From contig NZ_LMKH01000035.1 of the NCBI RefSeq assembly GCF_001421415.1, positions 501,470 through 565,469 on the forward strand: a DNA stretch of 64,000 nt. The letters run 5' to 3'. The notes under the pieces were generated by a model. The model saw nothing but the letters and a program-made list of their open reading frames with translations, had not been told where the DNA came from and ran no database searches. The position numbers and the translations under genes are program-made. Shown piece by piece: positions 24,627-33,691 of this stretch. Each line of letters opens with the position of its first letter. Position 1 is the stretch's first letter. This stretch comes from Sphingomonas sp. Leaf208 (lineage in GTDB: Bacteria; Pseudomonadota; Alphaproteobacteria; Sphingomonadales; Sphingomonadaceae).

Positions 24627-26006
24627 TCAGATCGGCAACGTCACGCGCGCGAGCAACCCGACGCCCGGGCGGTTCTCGATCGTCGCATCGCCGCCATGCG
24701 CGCGTGCCACCGCGCGGACGCTGGCGAGGCCAAGTCCGCTGCCGCCGGTGTCGCGGTTGCGCGATTGCTCGGCACGGAAGAACGGCTCGAACGCGCGAGC
24801 GAGATCCGCTGGCGCCATGCCCGGACCGGAGTCGCATACCTCGACGATCGCGACCCCGCCCTCGCGGCGCACTTCCACCTCGGCATGGCCGGCATATTTG
24901 ACCGCGTTGCCGACCAGGTTCGCGAGCAGCGCCTTCAACGACGGCGCATCACCCTCCAGCGCGAGTGGGTCGCCCGGAAGCAACGCCACCGCATCGCCGC
25001 GGTCGGCAAAGTCATCCGCGACGCTCTCGGCTAGCGACCGAAGATCGAGTCTTTGCCGACGGACATGCCGGGTCATGTCGCGGACGAACGCCATCGCCGA
25101 ACCGATCCGCTCGCTCATCTCCTGGATGTCGCCCTCGCTTGCCGCCCGGATATCGTCGGGCGCCTTTTCCAGCCGCAGCGACAACCGCATCAACGGCGTC
25201 CGCAGATCATGCGCGACCGCGGCGATCAGGGTCGTCCGATCCTCGACATAGCGGTTCAGCCGCTCCTGCATCAGGTTGAACGCGGTGGCCGCTTCGGCGA
25301 TCTCGGGCGGGCCGACGATCGGTAGCGGTTCGGCACGGGGATCGCGACCGAGACGCTCGGCGGCGGCGGCGAACAGCGCGATCGGCTTCACCACGCGCCG
25401 CGCCATTACCCATGCCACGCCCGCGGCTACGATCATCGCGACCAGGAACCACAGCACGATCCGCATACGCCAGGGGCCGATCGTGGTGTGCGTCGGCCGG
25501 ATCACGCGCCACCGGCCGTTCGGCATCTCGATCGACACGACGAACGGGCCGAACAGCGCATTGTCGAACGATTGCGGCAGATGCCCCGAACGGCCCATGC
25601 CGAGCGGCAGCGGCGGCCGAAGCGCGCCAGCGAACAGCGGCATCGCCGATCGCTCGGTCTCGACGGTCACCTTGGTCCGCACCAGTCCGAGATCGGCGGC
25701 GATCGATTCGGCGAGCCGAGCGTCGCGCGGATTGTCGGTCGGGTGGGGCGGGCCAGTCGCAATATCGACCTTGAGCTGACCAGTCGGATCGCGTCCCGTC
25801 CGTGCGACGGCGGCGACGCGGTTGGCGGTGAAGATCTGTGGCCGAGGCGGCGGCATCAGCAACACGATCGCGAAGTTCAGGATCTGGACCAGCAGCACGG
25901 TCGTCAGCCCCAGCACGAAGATGCGCAGGAACATCGGCCAGGATCGCTGGGGGTTACGCCGCATCGGCGGGTCGATCTTGCCGGCTGTCGGCGTCGGGTG
26001 GCGCAT
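24627..26006 (-). CDS. Two-component sensor histidine kinase
   Basis: A 459-residue inner-membrane kinase. TM1 is at about residues 27-50, a periplasmic sensor domain spans 51-180, TM2 lies near 183-200, then HAMP, a HisKA domain with phospho-acceptor H266 in VAHDLRTPLMRL, and HATPase_c with NLVGNAVKYAG and GSGLGLASVRAVARAHGG. The start ATG overlaps the stop of the response regulator gene (26004-26008), so the pair is translationally coupled. The short periplasmic domain resembles EnvZ-like sensors; the stimulus is unknown. The downstream EF-hand lipoprotein is a possible target. Confidence 0.93.
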   Translation of the reverse strand: MRHPTPTAGKIDPPMRRNPQRSWPMFLRIFVLGLTTVLLVQILNFAIVLLMPPPRPQIFTANRVAAVARTGRDPTGQLKVDIATGPPHPTDNPRDARLAESIAADLGLVRTKVTVETERSAMPLFAGALRPPLPLGMGRSGHLPQSFDNALFGPFVVSIEMPNGRWRVIRPTHTTIGPWRMRIVLWFLVAMIVAAGVAWVMARRVVKPIALFAAAAERLGRDPRAEPLPIVGPPEIAEAATAFNLMQERLNRYVEDRTTLIAAVAHDLRTPLMRLSLRLEKAPDDIRAASEGDIQEMSERIGSAMAFVRDMTRHVRRQRLDLRSLAESVADDFADRGDAVALLPGDPLALEGDAPSLKALLANLVGNAVKYAGHAEVEVRREGGVAIVEVCDSGPGMAPADLARAFEPFFRAEQSRNRDTGGSGLGLASVRAVARAHGGDATIENRPGVGLLARVTLPI

Positions 26007-26728
26007 CACAGGCGCACCACGCGGGGAACGAAGCAATAGCCTTCGTTGCGGATCGTCCGGATGATCTCGTCGTCGTGCGAGCGCAGCTTGCGGCGCAAGC
26101 GGCTGACCTGCACGTCGATCGCGCGATCGAACGCGTCGGTGTCCGGCCCTCGTGCCGCCTCCAGCAACGCGTCGCGCGCCAGCACGCGCCGTGGTCGCTC
26201 GACGAACGCGCGCAGTACCGCGAACTCGCCGTCGGTCAGGTCGATCAGTGTGCCGTCGGGATCGAACAGTTCGTGCGCCGCGAAATCGACGCGCCAGCCG
26301 AGGAACCCGAACGCGCGGCTGTCGCCCGCATCCTGCATCTCGCGTGCACGCAGCGCGGCACGAACGGTCGCCAAAATCTCGCGCGGGCTGCACGGCTTGG
26401 ACAGATAATGGCTCGCACCGATCTCCAGCCCCAGGATCCGGTCGGGCTCGTCGCCCAGCGCGCTCAGCATCACAACCGGCGGTGCCCCCGTCCGCGCCAA
26501 GCGACGACACACCGATAGCCCGTCCTCGCCGGGCATCATCACGTCGAGCAGGATCAGCGACACCGCACACCGCGCGAGCACGCCGTCCATCTCCTGCGCG
26601 TTCGTCGCGGTCTCGACCTGATAGCCGTGCATGCCGAGGCTCTCCGCCAGCAGCGTGCGGATCATGTGGTCGTCATCGACCACCAGCAGCACGGGTTTCG
26701 CAAGGTCGGGCACGGAAGCAGGGATCAT
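26006..26728 (-). CDS. OmpR/PhoB-family response regulator
   Basis: A 240-residue regulator with a receiver domain (about 13-125: DDD at 18-20, phospho-acceptor D62 in LILLDVMMPGEDG, K in YLSKPCSPRE) and a winged-helix output domain (about 140-236, with DLTDGEFAVLRAF and VSRLRRKLR). AGGA lies seven bases before the ATG at 26726-26728; the ATG at 26761 lacks a ribosome site. The stop overlaps the kinase start. It is the cognate partner of that kinase. Confidence 0.93.
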   Translation of the reverse strand: MIPASVPDLAKPVLLVVDDDHMIRTLLAESLGMHGYQVETATNAQEMDGVLARCAVSLILLDVMMPGEDGLSVCRRLARTGAPPVVMLSALGDEPDRILGLEIGASHYLSKPCSPREILATVRAALRAREMQDAGDSRAFGFLGWRVDFAAHELFDPDGTLIDLTDGEFAVLRAFVERPRRVLARDALLEAARGPDTDAFDRAIDVQVSRLRRKLRSHDDEIIRTIRNEGYCFVPRVVRL

Positions 26729-26786
26729 GCCGCCGTCCTGCAAGGCAAGTGTGTTCGGCATATTTCTGTTGGTCGATCGAGGCCGC

Positions 26787-27695
26787 TCATGGCTGCCCGC
26801 GTCGGGCTGCAACGAAATCGATGAACGCGCGCAGTGGTGCCGGAAGATACCGCCGTCCCGAATAATAGAGGAACGGACCGGAGAAGCGCTGCCACCACGG
26901 TTCCAGCACCGGCACCAGCGCGCCGCTGTCGAGATGCGGTCGCAGCCAATCCTCGAACAGGTGGATGATTCCAGTCCCCGCCAGCGCCGCATCGACCGCG
27001 AGATCGGTGGCCGCGCCGACGCGCACGATCAGCGGTCCGCCGGGCTCGACCTTGACGATCTCGCCGTCGCGCTCGAACTCCCAAGGCATCATCGAGCGGC
27101 TGGAAAACTGACCGCGGATACAAGCGTGGTCGAGCAGATCGCGGGGGTGCACGGGCGTGCCGCGGCGGGCGAGATAGTCGGGGGACGCCGCCGTCGCGAA
27201 CCGTTGCTCGCGCGGACCGATCGGTATCGCGATCATGTCCAGTTCCAGCCGCTCGTCATAGCGGATTCCGGCGTCGCACCCCGCCGCGAGCATGTCGACG
27301 AAGCTGTCCTCGGCGATCACCTCCAGCCTGATGTCGGGATAGGCGGCGAGGAACGCCGGCACGATCGCGGGCAGGACCAGTCGCGCGGCGCTGACCGGCA
27401 CGTTCAGCCGCAACGGTCCCGCCGGCAGATCGCGATAGCCGTTGACCACGTCCAGCGCCGCCTCGACTTCGGCAAGCGCTGGGCCGAGCCGGTCGAGCAG
27501 GCGCGCACCGGCTTCGGTCGGCGCCACGCTCCGCGTCGTCCGGTTGAGCAACCGCACACCGAGCCTTGCCTCCAGTCGGCGAACCGCCTCACTCAGTCCC
27601 GACGCGCTGCCACCGCTGGTCCGTGCGCCGTCACGAAATCCACCCGCTCGCGCGACCGTCACGAACGCGGAGAGATCGCCTGCGTCGACTGCCAT
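26787..27695 (-). CDS. LysR-family transcriptional regulator
   Basis: A 302-residue LysR protein. The N-terminal winged helix begins GDLSAFVTVARAGGFRDGAR and includes SASGLSEAVRRLEARLG, with a PTEAGARLLDR hinge. The C-terminal effector domain is of the CrgA-like group (GPLRLNVPVSAARLVLPAIV, DAGIRYDERLELDM). It is divergent from an aldo/keto reductase across a 94-base gap, which is the usual target arrangement. The inducer is unknown. Confidence 0.9.
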   Translation of the reverse strand: MAVDAGDLSAFVTVARAGGFRDGARTSGGSASGLSEAVRRLEARLGVRLLNRTTRSVAPTEAGARLLDRLGPALAEVEAALDVVNGYRDLPAGPLRLNVPVSAARLVLPAIVPAFLAAYPDIRLEVIAEDSFVDMLAAGCDAGIRYDERLELDMIAIPIGPREQRFATAASPDYLARRGTPVHPRDLLDHACIRGQFSSRSMMPWEFERDGEIVKVEPGGPLIVRVGAATDLAVDAALAGTGIIHLFEDWLRPHLDSGALVPVLEPWWQRFSGPFLYYSGRRYLPAPLRAFIDFVAARRGQP

Positions 27696-27789
27696 TGTGC
27701 GTGCCCCCGTACAGCCCGTGCCGATACTACCGCGTTATCGTAACAGCCAACGCGGTCCATATGAAGGTCACACTTTGGAGGACCGGATC

Positions 27790-28671
27790 ATGAACACGCA
27801 CGGCATCACCACCACCGCCCCGCTCGCAGGCCGCACCGTCAACCGTCTCGGCTACGGCGCGATGCAACTTGCCGGCCCCGGCGTGTTCGGGCCTCCCAAG
27901 GATCACGACGCGGCGATTGCGGTCCTGCGCGCGGCGGTAGCAGCGGGCGTGAACCATATCGACACGAGCGACTTCTACGGCCCTCACGTCACCAATCGCC
28001 TGATCCGCGAGGCGCTGCATCCGTATGCCGACGACCCCGTGATCGTCACGAAGATCGGTGCGCGGCGGGGACCTGAGGGCTCATGGGATCCCGCTTTCTC
28101 GGCCGCGGAGCTGACCAGCGCGGTCCACGACAATCTGCGCAATCTCGGGCTCGATACGCTAGACATCGTCAATCTTCGCGCGATGTTCGATACGCATGGA
28201 CCCGCCGAGGGCTCGATCGCCGAGCCGCTCGCGACGCTGGTCGATCTCCAGCGGCAGGGTTTGGTCCGCCATATCGGGCTCAGCAACGTTACGCCGACGC
28301 AGGTCGCGGAAGGGCGCGCGATGACGACCATCGCCTGCGTGCAGAACCAGTATAATCTCGCGCACCGCGACGACGATGCGCTGATCGACGATCTGGTGGA
28401 GGCGGGGATCGCGTATGTGCCGTTCTTCCCGCTCGGTGGGTTCTCGCCGTTGCAATCGTCCGCATTGTCGGACGTCGCACGTGATCTGGACGCGACGCCG
28501 ATGCAGGTCGCGCTCGCGTGGCTGTTGCAGCGTTCGCCGAACATCCTGCTGATCCCCGGCACGTCGTCGGTCGGTCATCTGCGTGAGAACCTTGCGGCGG
28601 GGGACATCGTGCTGCCCGCCGACGCGATCGCGACGCTCGATCGGATCGGCGCGGACGCTGCGTCCGACTAA
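27790..28671 (+). CDS. Aldo/keto reductase
   Basis: A 293-residue (alpha/beta)8-barrel NADPH oxidoreductase. It shows GYGAMQLAGPGVFG, the catalytic Asp/Tyr in HIDTSDFYGP, the active-site Lys in VTKIG, IGLSNVT and IPGTSSVGHLRENL for NADPH binding. The segment that usually holds the catalytic His reads DIVNLRAM, so that His is not obvious, as in some oxidoreductases of this branch. GGAGGA seven bases before the ATG fixes the start. Expression is probably under the divergent LysR regulator. Substrate is unknown. Confidence 0.9.
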   Translation: MNTHGITTTAPLAGRTVNRLGYGAMQLAGPGVFGPPKDHDAAIAVLRAAVAAGVNHIDTSDFYGPHVTNRLIREALHPYADDPVIVTKIGARRGPEGSWDPAFSAAELTSAVHDNLRNLGLDTLDIVNLRAMFDTHGPAEGSIAEPLATLVDLQRQGLVRHIGLSNVTPTQVAEGRAMTTIACVQNQYNLAHRDDDALIDDLVEAGIAYVPFFPLGGFSPLQSSALSDVARDLDATPMQVALAWLLQRSPNILLIPGTSSVGHLRENLAAGDIVLPADAIATLDRIGADAASD

Positions 28672-28710
28672 GCATTTCCGTCCGGGCGGCGGGCGGCTAA
28701 CGGCAGCGTC

Positions 28711-28968
28711 ATGGCCAAGAAACGCTACCTCACCGCGACGCTGCCCGACGGTTATGTGAAGACGATCGGCCCGACCGCGACGCCGTTCACGCATTACTGG
28801 CGGATCGTCGCGGTGCTGGCCAACGGCAAGACCGAGATCTTCTGGGGCCACACCAAGTCGCTGGTCGAAGCGAAGAAGAAGCGCAATGCGCTCGCGGAGG
28901 CCGCGGCGCAACGCGGGTGGCAGCGCTACGACTTCGAGTTCGTCGAGTTGGTGGCCTCCGACGGCTGA
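28711..28968 (+). CDS. Small conserved hypothetical protein
   Basis: An 85-residue basic soluble protein: MAKKRYLTATLPDGYVKTIG, then FTHYWRIVAVLANGKTEIFWG and a Lys/Ala-rich helix EAKKKRNALAEAAAQRGW. It has no signal or membrane segment and no recognised domain. It lies 40 bases after the aldo/keto reductase stop. The ribosome site is weak. Codon use and composition fit the neighbours, so I take it as a real gene of unknown function. Confidence 0.7.
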   Translation: MAKKRYLTATLPDGYVKTIGPTATPFTHYWRIVAVLANGKTEIFWGHTKSLVEAKKKRNALAEAAAQRGWQRYDFEFVELVASDG

Positions 28969-28981
28969 TTTCGTCCGCCGT

Positions 28982-29731
28982 TCAGGCGGGCGGTAGCGCT
29001 TTCACCAGGTCGAGCACCTGCGTCGCCAGTTCCATCCGACAGATCAGCAGGTCGGGCAGATACGGATCGGCGCAATTATAGACGAGCGGCGATCCGTCGA
29101 CACGGCTGACGTGGAGCCCGGCGGCCTGCGCGACCGCAATCGGTGCGCAATTGTCCCACTCATATTGCCCGCCGGTGTGGAGGTAGATGTCGGCCTGGCC
29201 GCGGACCACGGCCATCGCCTTCGCGCCCGCTGATCCCATCGGCACCAGCGTCGCGCCCATTGCCTCGGCCACCGCGACCGCCTCGCGCGCCGGCCGGCTG
29301 CGGCTGACCAGCATGCGGAGCGGATTCCCCGCCGGTTCCAACGGCTTCGGCGAACCCGAGGTCAGCGTCATCCCGAGTCCCGGCAGCGCCACGGCGCCCA
29401 CGATCGCGACGCCGTCGATCGCAAGCGCGACGTGCACCGCCCAGTCGGTCCTCCCTTCGCCATATTCGCGCGTTCCGTCGAGCGGATCGACGATCCACGC
29501 GCGGCGCACCGAACAACGATCGCCAGTGTCCTTTTCCTCTTCGGACAGGAGCGCGTCGTCGGGCCGCGCGGCACGGAGCATCCGCATGAGGAAGGTGTTG
29601 GCCTGCTCGTCGCCCGCCGTGCCGAGGTCCTTGCCGGTCAGCCCACTGCTTTTCTGCAACGCGAGCAATATCTCGCCCGCCTCGGTGGCGAGGCGTTCGG
29701 CGAGACGGACGTCGCTTTCCATGATTGTCAT
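28982..29731 (-). CDS. cysQ: 3'(2'),5'-bisphosphate nucleotidase (inositol monophosphatase superfamily)
   Basis: A 249-residue Mg-dependent phosphatase that turns PAP, the by-product of PAPS reduction, into AMP. Metal ligands are in LSEEEKDTGD, DPLDGTREY and YEWDNCAPIAVA. The start ATG overlaps the cysNC stop (ATGA at 29,728-29,731), so it is translated with the sulfate-activation genes, and this is why CysQ is preferred over a generic inositol monophosphatase. Confidence 0.92.
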   Translation of the reverse strand: MTIMESDVRLAERLATEAGEILLALQKSSGLTGKDLGTAGDEQANTFLMRMLRAARPDDALLSEEEKDTGDRCSVRRAWIVDPLDGTREYGEGRTDWAVHVALAIDGVAIVGAVALPGLGMTLTSGSPKPLEPAGNPLRMLVSRSRPAREAVAVAEAMGATLVPMGSAGAKAMAVVRGQADIYLHTGGQYEWDNCAPIAVAQAAGLHVSRVDGSPLVYNCADPYLPDLLICRMELATQVLDLVKALPPA

Positions 29732-31665
29732 TTAAGCGGCATGATCTGGCGAACGATGAACGCGGCGGCCTCGGCCGGAGTCATTTCCACCGTGTTGACG
29801 CGGATCTCCGCGTTGAGCGGCGCCTCGTAGGGGCTGTCGATCCCGGTAAAGTTCTTCAAATCGCCCGCCCGTGCTTTCTTGTAGAGGCCCTTCACGTCGC
29901 GACCTTCCGCCACATCGAGCGGCGTGTCGACGAAGATCTCGATGAACTCGCCCGCCGGCAGCATCGCGCGCACCATGTCCCGCTCGGCACGGAACGGCGA
30001 GATGAACGCGGTGAGCACGATTAGCCCGGCGTCCGCCATCAGTTTCGCCACCTCGCCGACGCGCCGGATATTCTCGATCCGGTCGGCCTCGGTGAAGCCC
30101 AGATCCTTGTTCAGCCCGTGGCGGATGTTGTCGCCGTCCAGCAGGAAGGTGTGCCGGTTCATCAGGTTGAGCTGTTTCTCGACCTCGTTGGCGATCGTCG
30201 ACTTGCCCGCGCCCGACAACCCGGTGAACCACAGCACCGCCTGTTTCTGGTTCTTCAGCCCGGCATGCGCCTCGCGGCCGATGTCGGTCGACTGCCAATG
30301 GACGTTCTGCGAGCGGCGCAGGCTGAAATGGACCATGCCTGCCGCGACCGTCGCGTTGGTGATCTTGTCGATCAGGATGAATCCGCCGAGCACCTTGTTC
30401 GGTGCCGCGTTATCCTGCGCATAGGCTTCGAACACGATCGCGCGATCGGTGGTGATCTCCGCGACGCCAATCGCGTTCAGCTCCAGCGTCTTGGTCGCCA
30501 GCCGCTCCATCGTGTTGACGTTGACCTGGTATTTCGGCTCGCGGACCGTCGCCGACACCATCTGCGTGCCGAGCTTCAACCAATAGGAGCGGCCGACGAT
30601 CAGCGGCTCGTCGTCCATCCAGACGATCGTCGTCTCGAACTGGTCGGCGGTCTCGGGCGGCGCATCGGCCGCGGCGATGACGTTGCCGCGCGAGCAGTCG
30701 ATCTCGTCGGTGAACGACAGCGTGACGGACTGCCCCGCGACCGCTTCGTCGAGGTCGCCGTCGAGCGTCGTGATCCGGCTGATCGTCGAGGTCTTGCCGC
30801 CGGGCAGGACGCGGATCGCATCGCCGGGCTTGACCGTACCGGCGGCAATCTGGCCGGAGAAGCCGCGGAAATCGAGGTTCGGGCGGTTGACCCACTGCAC
30901 GCTCATCCGGAACGGCTTGGCCTGGTCGTCGTCGACATCGACATCGACGGCTTCGAGATGCTCCATCAGCGTCGGGCCGGAATACCAAGGCATGGTTTCG
31001 GACCTGAGGGAGATGTTGTCGCCCTTGAACCCCGAGATCGGCATCGGCGTGAACGTCGAGATGCCGATGCTCTTCGCGAACGCCGCATAGTCGCCGACGA
31101 TCTCGTCGTAGCGCGCCTGATCATACCCGATCAGGTCCATCTTGTTGACCGCCAGCACCAGGTTCCGGATGCCGATCAGGTGCGCGAGATAGCTGTGGCG
31201 CTTGGTCTGCGTCAGCACGCCCTTGCGCGCATCGACCAGGATCACGGCGAGATCGGCGGTCGAGGCGCCGGTCACCATGTTGCGGGTATATTGCTCATGA
31301 CCCGGCGTATCCGCGACGATGAACTTGCGCTTTTCGGTCGAGAAGAAGCGATAGGCGACGTCGATCGTGATGCCCTGTTCGCGCTCGGCGGCGAGCCCGT
31401 CGACCAATAGCGCGAAGTCGATCTCGCCGCCTTGTGTGCCCACGCGCTTGCTGTCCGCCTCGAGCGCCGCGAGTTGATCTTCGAAGATCATCTTCGAATC
31501 GTACAGCAACCGGCCGATCAGCGTCGACTTGCCGTCGTCGACAGAACCGCAGGTGATGAAGCGCAACATCGTCTTGTTGCGATGCTGGTCGAGATACGCG
31601 TCGATATCCTCGGCGATGAGCGCGTCGGTCTGGTAGGCCGATTCCTGGATTGCGAAGTCGCTCAT
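29728..31665 (-). CDS. cysNC: Bifunctional sulfate adenylyltransferase subunit 1 / adenylylsulfate kinase
   Basis: A 645-residue fusion. Residues 1-440 are the CysN GTPase: G1 loop CGSVDDGKST (39-48), DTPGHEQYTRNM and NKMDL, followed by EF-Tu-like barrels. From about residue 477 it is CysC, with the P-loop FTGLSGAGKST and LDGDNIRHGLNKDLGF. With CysD it makes APS from sulfate and ATP using GTP hydrolysis, then phosphorylates it to PAPS. The ATG overlaps the cysD stop. The operon is cysD-cysNC-cysQ. Confidence 0.96.
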   Translation of the reverse strand: MSDFAIQESAYQTDALIAEDIDAYLDQHRNKTMLRFITCGSVDDGKSTLIGRLLYDSKMIFEDQLAALEADSKRVGTQGGEIDFALLVDGLAAEREQGITIDVAYRFFSTEKRKFIVADTPGHEQYTRNMVTGASTADLAVILVDARKGVLTQTKRHSYLAHLIGIRNLVLAVNKMDLIGYDQARYDEIVGDYAAFAKSIGISTFTPMPISGFKGDNISLRSETMPWYSGPTLMEHLEAVDVDVDDDQAKPFRMSVQWVNRPNLDFRGFSGQIAAGTVKPGDAIRVLPGGKTSTISRITTLDGDLDEAVAGQSVTLSFTDEIDCSRGNVIAAADAPPETADQFETTIVWMDDEPLIVGRSYWLKLGTQMVSATVREPKYQVNVNTMERLATKTLELNAIGVAEITTDRAIVFEAYAQDNAAPNKVLGGFILIDKITNATVAAGMVHFSLRRSQNVHWQSTDIGREAHAGLKNQKQAVLWFTGLSGAGKSTIANEVEKQLNLMNRHTFLLDGDNIRHGLNKDLGFTEADRIENIRRVGEVAKLMADAGLIVLTAFISPFRAERDMVRAMLPAGEFIEIFVDTPLDVAEGRDVKGLYKKARAGDLKNFTGIDSPYEAPLNAEIRVNTVEMTPAEAAAFIVRQIMPLK

Positions 31666-32585
31666 CAGAAATACCCCTCCTGCTTCTTCTTCTCCATGCC
31701 GGCGCCGCCGGCATCCTTGTCGATCGCGCGGCCCTGGCGCTCGCTGGTGGTGGTCAGCAGCGTTTCCTGGATGATCTCGGACAGCGTCGACGCCGTGCTC
31801 TCGACCGCACCCGTCAGCGGGTAGCAACCGAGCGTGCGGAAGCGGATCGAGCGGTCGACCGGGACTTCGCCGGGTTCGAGGCGGAAGCGATCATCGTCGA
31901 CCATCAGCAGCATGCCGTCGCGCTCGACCGTGGGGCGCACGCCCGCGTAGTAGAGGGGGACGATCGGCACGTCGTTGAGCTGGATATATTGCCAGACGTC
32001 GAGTTCGGTCCAGTTCGAGATCGGGAACACGCGGATGCTCTCGCCCCCCCCTTTTTTCCAGGGCGCTTTCCGCGCATTGTAGAGGTTCCACAATTCGGGC
32101 CGCTGGTTCTTCGGATCCCAGCCATGCGTCGCGGTGCGGAACGAGATGATGCGTTCTTTCGCGCGCGATTTCTCCTCGTCACGCCGCGCGCCACCGAATG
32201 CCGCGTCGAAGCCGTGCAGGTTGAGCGCCTGCTTCAAGCCCTCGGTCTTCCACATGTCGGTGTGGAGCGCGCCGTGATCGAACGGATTGATCCCACGCGC
32301 GGCGGCTTCGGGATTCTGGTAGACGAGCAGTTCCATCCCGCTCTCCGCTGCCATCCGGTCGCGCAACTTGTACATCTCCTGGAATTTCCAGGTCGTGTCG
32401 ACGTGCAGCAACGGGAAGGGCGGGGGCGAGGGGTAAAAAGCCTTGCGCGCGAGGTGCAGCATCACGGCCGAATCCTTGCCGACCGAATACAGCATCACCG
32501 GCTTGTCGGCCTCGGCGACGACTTCGCGCAGGATGTGGATCGCCTCCGCCTCGAGCCGTTCCAGATGGGTGAGTGTCTTCGCCAT
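31665..32585 (-). CDS. cysD: Sulfate adenylyltransferase subunit 2
   Basis: A 306-residue catalytic half of ATP sulfurylase. It shows the PP-loop YSVGKDSAVMLHLA (residues 33-46), the HVDTTWKFQEMY segment, and GGARRDEEKSRAKER. GGAG seven bases before the ATG at 32583-32585 fixes the start; the upstream open frame is not coding. It is first in the cysD-cysNC-cysQ operon, with four-base overlaps at both internal junctions. PAPS reductase genes are not in the window. Confidence 0.96.
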   Translation of the reverse strand: MAKTLTHLERLEAEAIHILREVVAEADKPVMLYSVGKDSAVMLHLARKAFYPSPPPFPLLHVDTTWKFQEMYKLRDRMAAESGMELLVYQNPEAAARGINPFDHGALHTDMWKTEGLKQALNLHGFDAAFGGARRDEEKSRAKERIISFRTATHGWDPKNQRPELWNLYNARKAPWKKGGGESIRVFPISNWTELDVWQYIQLNDVPIVPLYYAGVRPTVERDGMLLMVDDDRFRLEPGEVPVDRSIRFRTLGCYPLTGAVESTASTLSEIIQETLLTTTSERQGRAIDKDAGGAGMEKKKQEGYF

Positions 32586-32796
32586 GATGTGTCTCCGCGG
32601 CGCCGTTTGCCCGGCGCAGGGCGGTGTCGGCAATCAATGCATTCTTCGGTCGGGGAACGCTTCGCTATCTCATGCCGCCAATGAGGGCACTGCGCACCAT
32701 GCACGATTTCGCGGCGAACCCTGCGCCGCAGTTGCCCGCCCGCGATCGACGCCGTACGCAACGCACCTGTTTCAATCCGTCTGGGACCATGCCGCC

Positions 32797-33681
32797 ATGT
32801 CCGTTGCTTCGTTGAAAATGCGCTCCTGGCTATTCGCGCCGGGGGACAGCGAACGCAAGATGACCAAGGCGATCGAGGGCAGCGCCGACATCGTTCTGTT
32901 CGATCTCGAAGACGCGGTGACGACCGAGAACAAGCCCCTCGCGCGCCAGACCGTCCACGACGTGCTGACCGCAAATGTCGCGCACCGGGCGCGGATGTGG
33001 GTGCGGGTCAATCCGCTCGACGGACCGTATACGCTGACCGATCTCGCCGCGATCATGCCCGCGCGGCCGGGCGGGATCATGCTGCCGAAGGTCGCCGGGC
33101 GGCAGGACGTCGAACGGCTCGACCATTACCTGTCGGCGTTCGAGGCGGCGAACGGCATCGCGATCGGGTCGACCCCGGTGATCGTGCTGATCACAGAGAC
33201 GGCGGAAGCGATGTTCCACACGGGCGACTATAAGGGCGCGCCTCGGGTGGTCGCGCTGACCTGGGGCGCGGAGGACCTGGCGGACTCGATCGGCGCGAGC
33301 GCGAACTGCAATCCGGATGGCAGCTACCGCTTTACGTATGAACTGGCGCGGTCGATGTGCCTGCTGGGGGCCGCGGCGGCAGGCGTCACCGCGATCGAGA
33401 CGATCCAGGGCGACTTTCGCGACCTCGACACGCTGAAGACGCGCGCGGAGCAGGTCCGGCGTGACGGTTACCGCGGGATGCTTGCGATCCACCCGGCGCA
33501 GGTCGACGTAATCAACGCCGCCTTCACGCCGACCGAGGCGGAGATTGCCGAGGCGCAGGCGATCGTCGATCTGTTCGCGGCGAACCCCGGCGTCGGTACG
33601 ATCGGCTACAAGGGCGGCATGCTCGACCGACCGTATCTGTCGCGCGCGGAGCATCTGTTGCGGCAAGTCGGCCGCGCGTGA
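32797..33681 (+). CDS. CoA-ester lyase (HpcH/HpaI aldolase, CitE-like)
   Basis: A 294-residue TIM-barrel lyase of the CitE group: RSWLFAPGDSERKM, the acidic VLFDLEDAV metal site, VRVNPLDG, GIMLPKVAG, the catalytic VIVLITETAEA, and LTWGAEDLADSIGA. Members cleave citramalyl-, malyl- or beta-hydroxyacyl-CoA esters. The exact substrate is not determinable. It is divergent from cysD and convergent with a CaiB-type CoA transferase, another CoA-ester enzyme, suggesting but not proving a shared acid-degradation route. Confidence 0.88.
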   Translation: MSVASLKMRSWLFAPGDSERKMTKAIEGSADIVLFDLEDAVTTENKPLARQTVHDVLTANVAHRARMWVRVNPLDGPYTLTDLAAIMPARPGGIMLPKVAGRQDVERLDHYLSAFEAANGIAIGSTPVIVLITETAEAMFHTGDYKGAPRVVALTWGAEDLADSIGASANCNPDGSYRFTYELARSMCLLGAAAAGVTAIETIQGDFRDLDTLKTRAEQVRRDGYRGMLAIHPAQVDVINAAFTPTEAEIAEAQAIVDLFAANPGVGTIGYKGGMLDRPYLSRAEHLLRQVGRA

Positions 33682-33691
33682 TCCGGGCGTC

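Noticed and set aside
31665..31827. N-terminal extension of cysNC
   Set aside because: The extension overlaps cysD; the ATG at 31,665 overlaps the cysD stop and begins the CysN family sequence.
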